Positions 8,001 to 16,286 are shown, counted from the stretch's first letter. The stretch: DNA of 64,000 nucleotides from Halostella salina (GCF_003675855.1 NZ_RCIH01000003.1:124001-188000); one strand, 5' to 3'. A program made the numbers and translations. Notes: a model not told the origin generated them from the sequence alone.

Positions 8001-8852
8001 TCAGAACTCGCGCTGCCCCTCGTCAGTGATGACGCTGTCGAGCAGGGAGAGCGGCGTCGCGTCGTAACTCGGGTTCTCGACGGCAAAGCCCTCGGCCGGT
8101 TCGCGCATCACCTCGCTGGCCGAGCGGTACTCGTTCTCGAAGACGAACCCCTCGTCGATGATCTTCGCGCCGGAGCCGACGACGCTCATCGGGACGCCGA
8201 GCTGGGCGGCCGTCGCCGCGATCGGGAACGTGCCGACGCGGTTGTACAGCGTGTCGTCGGCGATGGAGGTCATGCCCATCAGCACGCGGTCGCAGTCGGG
8301 TAACACCTCGCCGCAGGCCGCGTCGGTGAGCAGCGTCGTGTCGACGCGGTCCATCCCGGCGAGCGTCCGCGCCGTCTTCCGCCCGAGGTAGCGCGGCCGC
8401 GCCTCGGTGACGTACACGTCGAGATAGTTGCCGTTCTGCACCGCCCGCTCGACGGCTTCGAGGAACGTCGTGGAGTAGGCGTGCGTGAGCAGCGTCTCGC
8501 CGTCGGCCAGCGTTTCGGCCGCGCGGGCGGCCGCCTCCCGTTTGCCCGTCTCGATATCGTCGGCGACGCGGTCGATGACCTGCCGGAGCCGCGCCTTTGC
8601 GTCCTCGACGGTCCCGTCGTCGGCGTCGAGCACCTCGTGTTCGACCTCGCGGAGCGCGTTCTGGAGGGACGCATGGGAGGGGTTCGCCCGGCGGAGCGTC
8701 TTGCTGTTGCGCTCGATGTCCCGGTGGAACGCCTCGACGGAGGTGAACTCGCGGTCGAGCAGCTCCCCGAGCGCGCGGGTCGCCTTCACGGCGACGACGG
8801 AGGAGCTGTGGGTCTGCATCGCCTCGATCTCCTCGACCGTCTCGTCGATCAT
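8001..8852 (-). CDS. eIF2B alpha/beta/delta-family protein (possible sugar-phosphate isomerase)
   Basis: The 283-residue product matches the eIF2B/ribose-1,5-bisphosphate isomerase superfamily. An N-terminal helical region carries THSSSVVAVKATRAL. The C-terminal Rossmann-like core has LLTHAYSTTF, VTEARPRYLGRKTARTL, LLTDAACGEVL, VLMGMTSI and TFPIAATAAQLGVPM. Family members are either translation-factor subunits or isomerases such as ribose-1,5-bisphosphate isomerase of the archaeal AMP-salvage pathway. At 283 residues it is shorter than the roughly 320 of typical isomerases, so the activity is uncertain. I start at MIDETVEEI; a TTG nine codons upstream is less likely. Confidence 0.82.
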   Translation of the reverse strand: MIDETVEEIEAMQTHSSSVVAVKATRALGELLDREFTSVEAFHRDIERNSKTLRRANPSHASLQNALREVEHEVLDADDGTVEDAKARLRQVIDRVADDIETGKREAAARAAETLADGETLLTHAYSTTFLEAVERAVQNGNYLDVYVTEARPRYLGRKTARTLAGMDRVDTTLLTDAACGEVLPDCDRVLMGMTSIADDTLYNRVGTFPIAATAAQLGVPMSVVGSGAKIIDEGFVFENEYRSASEVMREPAEGFAVENPSYDATPLSLLDSVITDEGQREF

Positions 8853-8951
8853 GCGGTGATCCAAACCGCCTGCCGACAAAGCCCTTGCGGGGGAGCGACT
8901 CCCACCCGTCGCCCGCCGGAGCTAACTGGCCGCGCGCCCTACGTCGGAACG

Positions 8952-9323
8952 ATGGTATCGGTCACCTACACCTGCCCCTACTGCGACGCGGTCGTCGCCA
9001 TCGACCGCAACCCGTACATGCGCGACAAGTCCGTGACTGCGGAGCCACAGGACGGCCGGGAGTACGCCAGCACGACCGGCGAGTACGAGGAGGCAGACGG
9101 GATCGAGTTCGTCTGCATCGGGACGCAAAGCGTCCCGGGCGATCGGACGGCGTCCGATACCGTCGGCGACCCGGACGGCGAAGACGGCGGGAGCGGTCCG
9201 GACGACGGGGAAGACGGCTGCGGGCGGACGTTCTACCTCAACTACGTGAAGTACGAGCGCGGCCGGGAACTCCACGAGGGGCCGTCGCTCGAAGACACGC
9301 CGCGGTTCGACTTCAACCCATGA
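8952..9323 (+). CDS. Small zinc-ribbon-like protein, uncharacterised
   Basis: A 123-residue protein beginning MVSVTYTCPYCDAVV, with a CPYC knuckle near residue 8 and a second cysteine set further on (EFVCIG and DGCGRTFYLNYVKYERG). The four cysteines could form one zinc ribbon split by a Gly/Asp-rich acidic loop of about 80 residues. I do not recognise a named family. It overlaps the next gene by four bases (ATGA), so the two are almost certainly translated together, and the pair lies convergent to rtcB. Confidence 0.7.
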   Translation: MVSVTYTCPYCDAVVAIDRNPYMRDKSVTAEPQDGREYASTTGEYEEADGIEFVCIGTQSVPGDRTASDTVGDPDGEDGGSGPDDGEDGCGRTFYLNYVKYERGRELHEGPSLEDTPRFDFNP

Positions 9324-9547
9324 ACGACGACGTACTCGACGAACAGCGCGAACTCGTATCGCTGCTCGAAGACGCGGGCTGGGACGTCACCGAGACGGAA
9401 CTCTCGGTGTACGAGAGCCCGTGGGCGGACGACGACTCGCCGGAGGCGACGGTGACGCTCACGGCGCGGAAGCTGCTTGGCGACGGGGACGACGCGGACG
9501 GCGCGGACGGTGATGACGACGACACCAGCGAGTTCCGGATCGGCTGA
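9320..9547 (+). CDS. Small acidic protein, uncharacterised
   Basis: A 75-residue protein with a predicted helix-strand layout (EQRELVSLLEDAGWDVTETELSVYE ... TVTLTARKL) followed by a very acidic tail of Asp and Gly. No domain is recognised. Its ATG overlaps the stop of the preceding zinc-ribbon gene (ATGA), indicating translational coupling and a likely joint role. It ends 10 nt from the convergent rtcB stop codon. Confidence 0.65.
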   Translation: MNDDVLDEQRELVSLLEDAGWDVTETELSVYESPWADDDSPEATVTLTARKLLGDGDDADGADGDDDDTSEFRIG

Positions 9548-9556
9548 CGCTGCCGG

Positions 9557-11014
9557 TCAGCCCTTGATGTTACAGACGGGGAACGTCCGGGCGACCTTGT
9601 CGCCGATGCCGAGCGCGTCGGAGACCCGCACTACCTCGTCCACGTCCTTGTACACGCCCGGCGCTTCCTCCGCGACGGTCGCGCCGCTCTCGGCCTTCAC
9701 GTAGACGCCCTGCTGTTCGAGGTCGTCCTGCACGTCGCCGCCCCAGTAGTCCTGCTTGGCCTGCGTCCGGCTCATCAGCCGGCCCGCGCCGTGGGCCGTC
9801 GAGCCGAACGTCAGGTCCATCGACGACTCGCCGCCGCGCAGGACGTAGCTCCCCGCGCCCATGCTCCCGGGGATGATGATCGGCTGCCCCACGTCGCGGT
9901 ACGCGGCGGGGACCTCCGGGTGTCCGGCGGGGAACGCGCGGGTCGCGCCCTTCCGGTGGACGTACAGTTCGCGGTCCTCGCCGTCGACCGCGTGGGTCTC
10001 CTTCTTGGCGATGTTGTGGGCCACGTCGTACAGCAGCTCCATCCCCAGTTGCTCCCAGGTGCGGTCGAACACGCGCTCGAACACCCGGCGCGTCCGGTGC
10101 ATGATCACCTGCCGGTTCACCCACGCGAAGTTGATCGCGGCGCACATCGCCCCGTAGTACTCCTCGGCGAGTTCCGAGCCGGCCGGCGCGGCGGCGAGTT
10201 CCCTGTCCGGGAGGTCGGCCAGCAGGTCGCCGTGCTCCTGCTCGATCCGCCGGAGGTAGTCGTTGCACACCTGGTGACCGAGTCCGCGGCTCCCGCAGTG
10301 GATCAGGACGACGATCTGATCCTCCCGAAGGTCGAACGCCTCGCCCACGTCCTCCCGGAACACGTCCGTGACGCGCTGGACTTCGAGGAAGTGGTTGCCG
10401 CTGCCGAGGCTGCCGATCTGGTTGCGGCCGCGGTCCTTGGCCTTCTGCGAGACGGCCGACGGGTCGGCGTCCGGCCGGCGGCCCTCGTCCTCGCAGGCGC
10501 GCAGGTCCGCCTCGACGCCGTACCCCGCCTCGACGGCCCACTCGACGCCGCGGGAGAGGATTTCCTCGACCGTGTCGGCGTCGCCGTCGACGATGCCGCC
10601 GCCGCCGAGGCCCGAGGGGACGTTGGCGAACAGGGCGTCGACGAGTTCCTCCTCCTTCCCGCGCACGTCGTCGTACGTCAGGTCCGTCGTCATCATCCTG
10701 ACGCCGCAGTTGATGTCGTATCCGACCGCTCCCGGCGAAATACAGCCGTTCTCGGCGTCCAGCGCACCGACGCCGCCGACCGGGAAGCCGTACCCCTGGT
10801 GGCCGTCGGGCATGCAGATGGCGTGGTTCGTGATCCCGGGCAGATGGGTGGCGTTTTTCAGCTGCTGGAGCGTCTTGTCCTCGCTGATTTCGTCCAGCAG
10901 CGCCTCGCTCGCTAGCACGCGGGCGGGAGCGCGCATGTCGCCCTCTCGCGGAATCTCCCAGACGTACTCACGCACTTTTTCGAGCGTGATGCCGTCGGCG
11001 TCGTAGGTGGTCAT
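9557..11014 (-). CDS. rtcB: tRNA-splicing ligase RtcB
   Basis: A 485-residue RtcB, the GTP- and Mn-dependent ligase that joins 2',3'-cyclic phosphate and 5'-OH RNA ends after tRNA intron removal or RNA damage. The metal-binding and catalytic signatures are all visible: PDGHQGYGFPVGGV, VGYDINCGVRMM (metal-binding Cys), LGSGNHFLEVQ and HCGSRGLGHQV, plus GSMGAGSYVLRG and the C-terminal HGAGR region with the guanylated His. Length is normal and no intein is present, although many archaeal RtcB genes carry one. The archease gene lies 75 nt upstream on the same strand, which is the conserved activator partner. Confidence 0.97.
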   Translation of the reverse strand: MTTYDADGITLEKVREYVWEIPREGDMRAPARVLASEALLDEISEDKTLQQLKNATHLPGITNHAICMPDGHQGYGFPVGGVGALDAENGCISPGAVGYDINCGVRMMTTDLTYDDVRGKEEELVDALFANVPSGLGGGGIVDGDADTVEEILSRGVEWAVEAGYGVEADLRACEDEGRRPDADPSAVSQKAKDRGRNQIGSLGSGNHFLEVQRVTDVFREDVGEAFDLREDQIVVLIHCGSRGLGHQVCNDYLRRIEQEHGDLLADLPDRELAAAPAGSELAEEYYGAMCAAINFAWVNRQVIMHRTRRVFERVFDRTWEQLGMELLYDVAHNIAKKETHAVDGEDRELYVHRKGATRAFPAGHPEVPAAYRDVGQPIIIPGSMGAGSYVLRGGESSMDLTFGSTAHGAGRLMSRTQAKQDYWGGDVQDDLEQQGVYVKAESGATVAEEAPGVYKDVDEVVRVSDALGIGDKVARTFPVCNIKG

Positions 11015-11089
11015 ACGCGAACGTGGGGGAGGCGGCCCGGAATACGTTTCGTCTCCGGGGACGGCGTCGGCCGCCGGCGACCCGTCGCG

Positions 11090-11500
11090 CTACACGTCGA
11101 AGACGACGTACGCCGCCCACCCGGATTCGGTCTCCCGCAGGTCCATCTCGGAGTAGGTGACGGCTTTCACCTCGCGGGCGCTGACCGCCGATAGCGGGAC
11201 GCCACGGGCGCTCCCGGACAGGTGCCACTCGCCGTCGCGCTCGGTCACCGTCGCCCGGTTGTCGACCGGTAACACCGACCGCACGTCGCGCTGGAAGATG
11301 AGCTCATCGAGGTAGTCAAAGAGGAGCGCCTCACGCCCCTCGGCCGCGACGGTCACGTCGAACCGGTCGCCGGCGTCGGGCACGTCGTCGCACATCGCGG
11401 CGGCGAGCCCGTCGGCCGCGGCCGCGAACGCGTCCCCGAGCCGGTCGCCGCTCGCGGCCACCGCCACGTCGGCGGTGTGGTCCCGGAGTTCGTAGGGCAT
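11090..11500 (-). CDS. Archease, RtcB activator
   Basis: A 136-residue archease: MPYELRDHTADVAVAASG at the N-terminus holds the conserved DHTAD motif, and a Ser/Glu/Asp-rich core (FDYLDELIFQRDV) and the C-terminal TYSEMDL follow. Archease promotes formation of the RtcB-GMP intermediate and allows multiple turnover. It is transcribed with rtcB, which follows after 75 nt. The length and motif spacing are normal for archaeal archeases. Confidence 0.95.
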   Translation of the reverse strand: MPYELRDHTADVAVAASGDRLGDAFAAAADGLAAAMCDDVPDAGDRFDVTVAAEGREALLFDYLDELIFQRDVRSVLPVDNRATVTERDGEWHLSGSARGVPLSAVSAREVKAVTYSEMDLRETESGWAAYVVFDV

Positions 11501-11631
11501 GCCCGGTCGTATCCCGCCCGGCGGCTTGGGGGTTCGGATCCGTGTCGGTGGTGGTCACTCGCCGGCGCGTGACCCGCCGTCGCCGCGGGCTGCCGGTGGA
11601 ATTATATTTGCGAACGCATTACAGGGAGGCA

Positions 11632-12108
11632 GTGAGCGTCAAGGTCGACATCCGGGTCGTCGGGGCCGGCAGCGACGAGTTCATCGAGGAGGCGTGGGAC
11701 CTCAAGGAGTCGATCCGGCAGGACGACGGCGTGCTGAAACAGCGCCGTAGCTTCTTCACCGACGCCTACCAGCGCTCGACGGTCCACGTCGCGTTCTGTG
11801 ACGGCGACCTCGTCGGCTTCGCGGCGGCCCGCCGGGACGGCTACATCCTGTTTCTCGCCGTCGCGCCGGCCCACCGCGGCGAGGGGCTGGGCGAGCAGCT
11901 CGTCGCCCGCGTCGCCGACGACCACTCCACCGTCACCTGTCACGCCCGGACCACCAACGAGAACGCCCTCCAGTTCTACGAGCATCTCGGCTTCGAGATC
12001 AAGCGCCGCATCGACAACTACTACGAGGACGGCGGCGACGCCTACTACCTGAAGCTCGGCTCCGACGCGGGGATCGCCGAACGGCTCTCCGACATCATCC
12101 GCGGGTAG
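11632..12108 (+). CDS. GNAT family N-acetyltransferase
   Basis: A GNAT-fold acetyltransferase of 158 residues. The acetyl-CoA pyrophosphate loop is present as LAVAPAHRGEGLGEQLV, followed by CHARTTNENALQFYEHLGFEIKRR. The acceptor is unknown; similar haloarchaeal proteins are usually called ribosomal-alanine-type or general GNATs. I choose the GTG preceding SVKVDIRVV because a TATA box (ATTATATTT) is centred 27 nt upstream, predicting a leaderless transcript at that codon. A GGAGG also lies just upstream. An earlier in-frame ATG would add 30 Arg-rich residues lying upstream of that promoter. It is the first rightward gene before priS. Confidence 0.88.
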   Translation: MSVKVDIRVVGAGSDEFIEEAWDLKESIRQDDGVLKQRRSFFTDAYQRSTVHVAFCDGDLVGFAAARRDGYILFLAVAPAHRGEGLGEQLVARVADDHSTVTCHARTTNENALQFYEHLGFEIKRRIDNYYEDGGDAYYLKLGSDAGIAERLSDIIRG

Positions 12109-12183
12109 CGAACCGACGACGCCGAGCGACCGCGAGCGCGTTCGGCATCCTTTTCCCACCCCCGCGCATACCGAACTGACGAC

Positions 12184-13392
12184 ATGGAGGAGCACACCCG
12201 GGGGTATCTCCGCGGCCGGTTCCGCGACCACTACCGGCGGGCGGAGATCACGCCGCCGCCGGACGCCCCCGACCGTGAGTGGGGCTTCATCCCCTGGACG
12301 GAGGGGCCGGGCACGACGATGGTCCGCCATCGCTCGCTGCTCGACATCGGTTCGCTCCCCGATTTCCTCCAGCGCAAGCGCCCGCGCCACGTCTACTTCT
12401 CGGCCGGGCGCTACGCCGACCCGAGCGCGAACTCGATGAGCGAGAAGGGGTGGCAGTCGGCCGACCTGGTGTTCGACCTCGACGCCGACCACCTGCCGAG
12501 CGTCGATCCCGCCGAGACCGCCTACCCGGAGATGCTCGCGGCCTGCAAGGACGCGCTGGAGCGCCTGCTCGACTTCCTCGAGAACGACTTCGGCTTCGAG
12601 GACCTGACGGTCGTGTTCTCCGGCGGGCGCGGCTACCACGTCCACGTCCGCGACCCGGGCGTCCGCGAACTGGACAGCGAGGCGCGCCGCGAGGTCGTCG
12701 ACTACGTCCGTGGGATCGACGTCGAGTTCGACGACCTGGTCGACACCGAGGCCGTCGCCGGCATGGGCCGCGAGACGCCGGCCCAGAAGCGAACCCTCGA
12801 CACGACGGGCGGCTGGAGCGCCCGCGTCCACGACCGGATCTGCGCGTTCGTCGACGACCTGCTCGCGGCCGACGAGGCCGACGCGCTGGAGCGCCTGCGC
12901 GAGTTCGACGGCATCGGCGAGGGGAAGGCGACGGCGGCGCTGACGGCCGCCCGGTCGAACGCCGAGCGGATCCGCGGCGGGAACGTCGACGTCCACCCCG
13001 CCTTCTTTCAGGTGGCTCGCATCCTCGCGGAGGGCGTGCTGGAGACCGAGAGCGCGCCGATCGACGAGCCGGTCACCACCGACACGAACCGCCTCATCCG
13101 CCTGCCGGGGAGCCTCCACGGCGGGAGCGGGCTGGCGGTCCGCCGCATCCCGCGCGACGAACTGGACGGCTTCGACCCCCTTGTCGACGCCGTCCCCGAG
13201 ACGTTCGTCGGCAACACCATCGCGGTCGACGTGACCGACGTGACGGACCTGTCGCCGGCCGGAAACCCCGACTTCGGTGACGTGTCGCTCGGCGGCGACA
13301 CCTTTACGGTATCGGAGGGCACACAAACTGTACCGGAACCCGTGGGCGTCTTCCTGATGGCCCGCGGCCACGCCGAAAAGGGTGAAGAATGA
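12184..13392 (+). CDS. priS: DNA primase small (catalytic) subunit PriS
   Basis: A 402-residue archaeal/eukaryotic-type primase catalytic subunit. The metal-binding DxD lies in DLVFDLDADHLPS, and the conserved SGGRGYHVHVRDPGVREL motif follows about 50 residues later. A third acidic region and the nucleotide-binding TDTNRLIRLPGSLHGGSGL are near the C-terminus. PriS makes RNA/DNA primers together with PriL, which is not in the window. Its stop overlaps the start of the GINS gene (ATGA), a conserved archaeal pairing that links primer synthesis to the CMG-like helicase. Confidence 0.96.
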   Translation: MEEHTRGYLRGRFRDHYRRAEITPPPDAPDREWGFIPWTEGPGTTMVRHRSLLDIGSLPDFLQRKRPRHVYFSAGRYADPSANSMSEKGWQSADLVFDLDADHLPSVDPAETAYPEMLAACKDALERLLDFLENDFGFEDLTVVFSGGRGYHVHVRDPGVRELDSEARREVVDYVRGIDVEFDDLVDTEAVAGMGRETPAQKRTLDTTGGWSARVHDRICAFVDDLLAADEADALERLREFDGIGEGKATAALTAARSNAERIRGGNVDVHPAFFQVARILAEGVLETESAPIDEPVTTDTNRLIRLPGSLHGGSGLAVRRIPRDELDGFDPLVDAVPETFVGNTIAVDVTDVTDLSPAGNPDFGDVSLGGDTFTVSEGTQTVPEPVGVFLMARGHAEKGEE

Positions 13393-14258
13393 ACTTGGAT
13401 GAACTGCGGTCTGTCCAGAGCAAGGAACGGCAGAAGGACAGCTTGCAGCATCTCCGCGACTCGTTTTACGCCGACGTGGGCCAGTACATCGCGGACCTGA
13501 AGGCCCAGCGCGACCGCGCGGCCGAGGAAGCCGACGACCCGTTCTCGGACCCCGAGGTCGGCCGTCTCACCGACGAGATCGAGACGGCAGAGGAGGTGGT
13601 CGAGTCGGTGTACGAGCGCCGGATGGGGAAGATCGTCAAGCGCGCCAGCATCGCCGCGGCCGGGATGCAGTCGGACGAGGAGGGCCTGACGACCGAGGAG
13701 AAGGACCTGTACGCCGACATCGTCGACCGGATCGAGGCGAACAAGGGGGTCGTGCTCGACACGCTCTCCGGCGAGGAGACGAGCGAGTCGACGGAGGAAC
13801 CGCCCACAGAGACCGAGCCAACCCAGTCGTCGGACGGCGTCGCCGCCGCCGACCTGATGGGCGACGGGACCGAGGCGGCGAGCGATGACGACGCCGTGCC
13901 CGACCCCGTCCCCGAGACGGGCGACGCCGTGCCCGAACCGATAGCCGAGGCCGAAAAGGAACGTGCCGACGAGTCCAACGACACGTCGACCCCGACGCCG
14001 TCACCGGAGGCGACCACGGAGACCGACGGCGGTGCGGTGGCCGACGACGGCGACACGTCGTCGCAGGACGAAGCAACGGCCCCGGCCGGGGCACCGTCCG
14101 GCACCGACCGTTCGACCGTCCGCATCACGGAGGACGTGGGGCAGATCCTCGGCGTCGACGAGCGCGAGTACGAACTCGCGGCCGAGGACGTGGTGTCGCT
14201 CCCCGACCAGAACGTCGACCCGCTGATCCAGCAGGACGCCGCCGAACGGCTGGACTGA
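13389..14258 (+). CDS. GINS complex subunit (Gins51/15 type)
   Basis: A 289-residue GINS-family protein. The N-terminal A-domain is helical (LDELRSVQSKERQKDSLQHL ... FYADVGQYIADLK) and ends near residue 120. A long Glu/Thr/Asp-rich linker of about 100 residues follows, then a small C-terminal B-domain (STVRITEDVGQILGVDEREYEL ... VVSLPDQNVDPLIQQDAAERL). This A-linker-B order is that of archaeal Gins51. GINS bridges MCM with the RecJ/Cdc45-like protein and primase. The gene is translationally coupled to priS. The acidic linker is unusually long but common in haloarchaea. Confidence 0.93.
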   Translation: MNLDELRSVQSKERQKDSLQHLRDSFYADVGQYIADLKAQRDRAAEEADDPFSDPEVGRLTDEIETAEEVVESVYERRMGKIVKRASIAAAGMQSDEEGLTTEEKDLYADIVDRIEANKGVVLDTLSGEETSESTEEPPTETEPTQSSDGVAAADLMGDGTEAASDDDAVPDPVPETGDAVPEPIAEAEKERADESNDTSTPTPSPEATTETDGGAVADDGDTSSQDEATAPAGAPSGTDRSTVRITEDVGQILGVDEREYELAAEDVVSLPDQNVDPLIQQDAAERLD

Positions 14259-14269
14259 AAGCGGAACCC

Positions 14270-14298
14270 GTTTGTAACCCCGAGTGCTGACTCGGGGT
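14270..14298 (+). promoter_or_regulatory. Peroxiredoxin promoter with a perfect palindrome at the start codon
   Basis: A TATA-like TTTGTAA is centred 26 nt before the ATG, predicting a leaderless mRNA. Between it and the ATG lies a perfect 8+8 inverted repeat ACCCCGAG-N6-CTCGGGGT (14277-14298) whose last base touches the start codon. Its position over the transcription start fits a repressor operator, possibly redox-responsive; the regulator is unknown. Confidence 0.6.
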
Positions 14299-14757
14299 AT
14301 GCTCTGTACCGGCCAGTCGGCCCCCGAGTTCGAACTGCCCGACCAGAACGGCGACCTCGTCTCGCTGTCGGACTTCCGCGGCCAGCGAGTCGTCCTGTAC
14401 TTCTACCCGCGAGCGAACACCGAGGGCTGTACGACGCAGGCCTGTGGCTTCCGCGACAACTGGGCGGCGTTCGAGGACCGCGACGTGGCCGTCCTCGGCG
14501 TCAGCGACGACGAGGTGTCCGACCTCAAGACGTTCGAGGCGGACCACGACCTCCCGCACACGCTCCTCTCGGACGAGCACGGCGAGGTGTCGACGCTGTA
14601 CGACTCCTACGGCGAGAAGCAGATGTTCGGCAACACGTTCGACGGCGTGTTCCGGAACACGTACGTCATCGACGCCGAGGGCGAGATCGAGTTCGCGTAC
14701 GAGGGCGTCTCGCCGGAGGGCCACGCCGAGGCGATCCTAGCGGATCTGGACGAGTAA
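14299..14757 (+). CDS. Peroxiredoxin (AhpC/TSA, BCP type)
   Basis: A 152-residue thioredoxin-fold peroxiredoxin that reduces peroxides. The peroxidatic Cys is in YPRANTEGCTTQACGFRD near residue 45, with a second Cys five residues later, the spacing of BCP/PrxQ enzymes. The Arg (FRNTYVIDAEG) needed for peroxide activation is present. I start at MLCTGQSAPEF, adjoining the palindromic promoter element; an in-frame GTG 15 nt upstream would lie within that palindrome. The TnpB element begins immediately after the stop codon, so any native terminator may have been displaced. Confidence 0.94.
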   Translation: MLCTGQSAPEFELPDQNGDLVSLSDFRGQRVVLYFYPRANTEGCTTQACGFRDNWAAFEDRDVAVLGVSDDEVSDLKTFEADHDLPHTLLSDEHGEVSTLYDSYGEKQMFGNTFDGVFRNTYVIDAEGEIEFAYEGVSPEGHAEAILADLDE

Positions 14758-14833
14758 ACTACCTCTCCCTACTCCCTCGGCGCATACGCGCCTCGGTCCT
14801 TGAGGGAGGGGCTTTGATGTGGACTTCCGGTGA
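14758..14833 (-). ncRNA. Right end of TnpB element, probable omega-RNA 3' hairpins
   Basis: The strip between the tnpB stop and the peroxiredoxin stop folds into a compact structure: outer arms CTCCCT (14765) and AGGGAG (14803), inner hairpin GGCGC-atac-GCGCC (14779-14792). IS1341/IS605 right ends have this form, and in studied systems the transcript of this end is the guide scaffold used by TnpB. The guide would then be the adjoining DNA, here the end of the peroxiredoxin gene. The exact element boundary cannot be fixed from one copy. Confidence 0.5.
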
Positions 14834-16090
14834 TTAGCTGTCGGCGGTTGGCCGATAGCCGTCACCGTTCAACATCCCACCATGTATACGCACGTCTACT
14901 GGTGCGTCTGCGCTCCCCGACGTGGGCGAGGAACGCAGGCTGTGGTGTCGCTTCCGCATATACCGTAACGCGACGTTTTTCGCGCCGTTGTAATCCGCGT
15001 TGATTTCGTACCCACACTTCAGGCACTGGAACTGCTCGCCGTCCCGGTTGTCTTCGTGAGTAAACCCACAATCAGTCCGAGAACACCGCTGACTCGTATG
15101 GGCAGGCTCGACCTGCTCTACAGCCACCCCTCGATCTGGAGCTTTGTACTCAACGTACTCGACAAGACGGCGGAACGCCCACACGTGATGCCAGTCAGCG
15201 TGAGGGAGTCGCTCTCGAATATCCGTCAACTCCTCGAATACGATCACGTCGCAGTCGTAGTCAACCGCTTCCTCAACGATCTCGTTGGCGACCGTGTGGA
15301 TGTACTGTTTCCGCCATGCTCGCTCTCGCTTCCCGAGTCGAAGGACGGCGTTGTGTGCGGCTTGTGTGCCACGCTGTTGCATTTCTGCTCGGCGGTTCTC
15401 GAACTCCCGGATCCAGTGGTCGTACTCATCACCACTCCAGAACGTCCCTGTGGTGGCGACGGCGAGACTGTTCACACCGAGGTCGATCCCGAGGACTGTC
15501 TGGTGCCCGGGATCGGCCGAACCCTCGATCTCAACAGCCTCTCCATCTTCGTCTATCTTCCGCGTTTTGACGTGGAAGTAGAATTCGTTGCTGGCTTGGT
15601 CGTACTGGAGTGTACTCGTCCGAAACTCGTACTCCTCGGACAAGACGTACTCTTCGTACGGCGTTGGACTATCCGCTGGCAACTCGAAATCACACTCGAT
15701 ACGCCCGTTCACCGTTGACAGTGAGATTTTGTTCCGATAGAACGTCGCACTGCGCTTATCGTAGACCATACTCCAGGAGGTGAACTCCGGCTTGTTCGTC
15801 CGCTTGCCGTTTTTCCAGCGGTCAACACCACTATCGACAGCGTGAACGGCACGCCGGATGGCTTCTTGGACAAGGTTCGCCGTGAGTTCAGTCTCCTCGC
15901 GCAGCCGGTCGTACAACGCATCCCGGGCTGTCACGTTCGAGGTGACGCAGTCTTCGTAGTCGGTGTTGTCCCAGCAGTAGTCACTCGCCTCGTTCGCACA
16001 GTACAGGAATTGCTCGGCGGTTTCGTGGAGGTCATCACGGTACTCGTCGGGAACAACGAGTTTGACCGGCGCGGTACGCCTGACCGCCAT
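14834..16090 (-). CDS. tnpB: TnpB RNA-guided nuclease (OrfB of IS200/IS605)
   Basis: A full-length 418-residue TnpB. The RuvC-like catalytic residues are all present: Asp203 in LGIDLGVNSLA, Glu286 in VFEELTD and Asp366 in INADYNGAKN. A four-Cys zinc finger (Cys336, 341, 356, 359) lies between the second and third. The N-terminal helical DNA/RNA-binding region is intact. TnpB enzymes cut DNA at a site next to a short motif, guided by RNA from the element's right end, and thereby help retain the element. Nothing suggests decay, so it may be active. The upstream sequence on this strand has an AT-rich TTATTAAG about 35 nt before the ATG that could serve as a promoter. Confidence 0.95.
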   Translation of the reverse strand: MAVRRTAPVKLVVPDEYRDDLHETAEQFLYCANEASDYCWDNTDYEDCVTSNVTARDALYDRLREETELTANLVQEAIRRAVHAVDSGVDRWKNGKRTNKPEFTSWSMVYDKRSATFYRNKISLSTVNGRIECDFELPADSPTPYEEYVLSEEYEFRTSTLQYDQASNEFYFHVKTRKIDEDGEAVEIEGSADPGHQTVLGIDLGVNSLAVATTGTFWSGDEYDHWIREFENRRAEMQQRGTQAAHNAVLRLGKRERAWRKQYIHTVANEIVEEAVDYDCDVIVFEELTDIRERLPHADWHHVWAFRRLVEYVEYKAPDRGVAVEQVEPAHTSQRCSRTDCGFTHEDNRDGEQFQCLKCGYEINADYNGAKNVALRYMRKRHHSLRSSPTSGSADAPVDVRIHGGMLNGDGYRPTADS

Positions 16091-16174
16091 ACTTCAGATT
16101 CTGATTCGGCGGTACTTAATAACTCGGGAGTCGGGAAGCTACTGTCTCGTAGTTTGTGTCGTGAGTGTCGGCTT

Positions 16175-16241
16175 CCTCCCCGGCCTACTCGCTTCGCGCT
16201 TCCGACCAGCCGGAAGCTCTCGCTCCTTGAGGCCGGGGGCT
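16175..16241. repeat. Orphan hairpin resembling a second IS1341-type right end
   Basis: Outer arms CCCCGGCCT (16178) and AGGCCGGGG (16230) enclose an inner perfect hairpin GCTTCCG-accagc-CGGAAGC (16198-16217). Its layout parallels the right end at 14.8 kb: the 5' arm is followed by ACTC and the 3' arm contains TCCTTGAGG and is followed by GGGGCT. No tnpB gene belongs to it, which suggests a relic of an earlier element. Confidence 0.5.
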
Positions 16242-16254
16242 CCGCCTCGAAACT

Positions 16255-16286
16255 GCTGAAAAAACAGCGACCGACCGGCGACCGAC
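16255..16286 (-). terminator. T-tract terminator of the hsp20-cdc48 operon
   Basis: On the minus strand, about 20 nt past the cdc48 stop, a run of six T (16259-16264) follows a GC-rich stretch with repeated GGTCG. T-runs after a GC-rich segment are normal archaeal transcription stops. Confidence 0.45.

Larger units (their letters stand above)
14758..16090 (-). mobile_element. IS1341-type (tnpB-only, IS200/IS605 family) element
   Basis: The element holds one gene, tnpB, plus a structured right end. No tnpA (Y1 transposase) is present on either side, so it can move only with a transposase supplied from elsewhere. Its right end abuts the peroxiredoxin stop codon and it is convergent with that gene. 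The left boundary is not defined; the sequence upstream of tnpB contains a second end-like hairpin treated separately. Confidence 0.7.

Noticed and set aside
9557-11014. Intein in RtcB
   Set aside because: Motifs run through without interruption and the length is normal at 485 residues.
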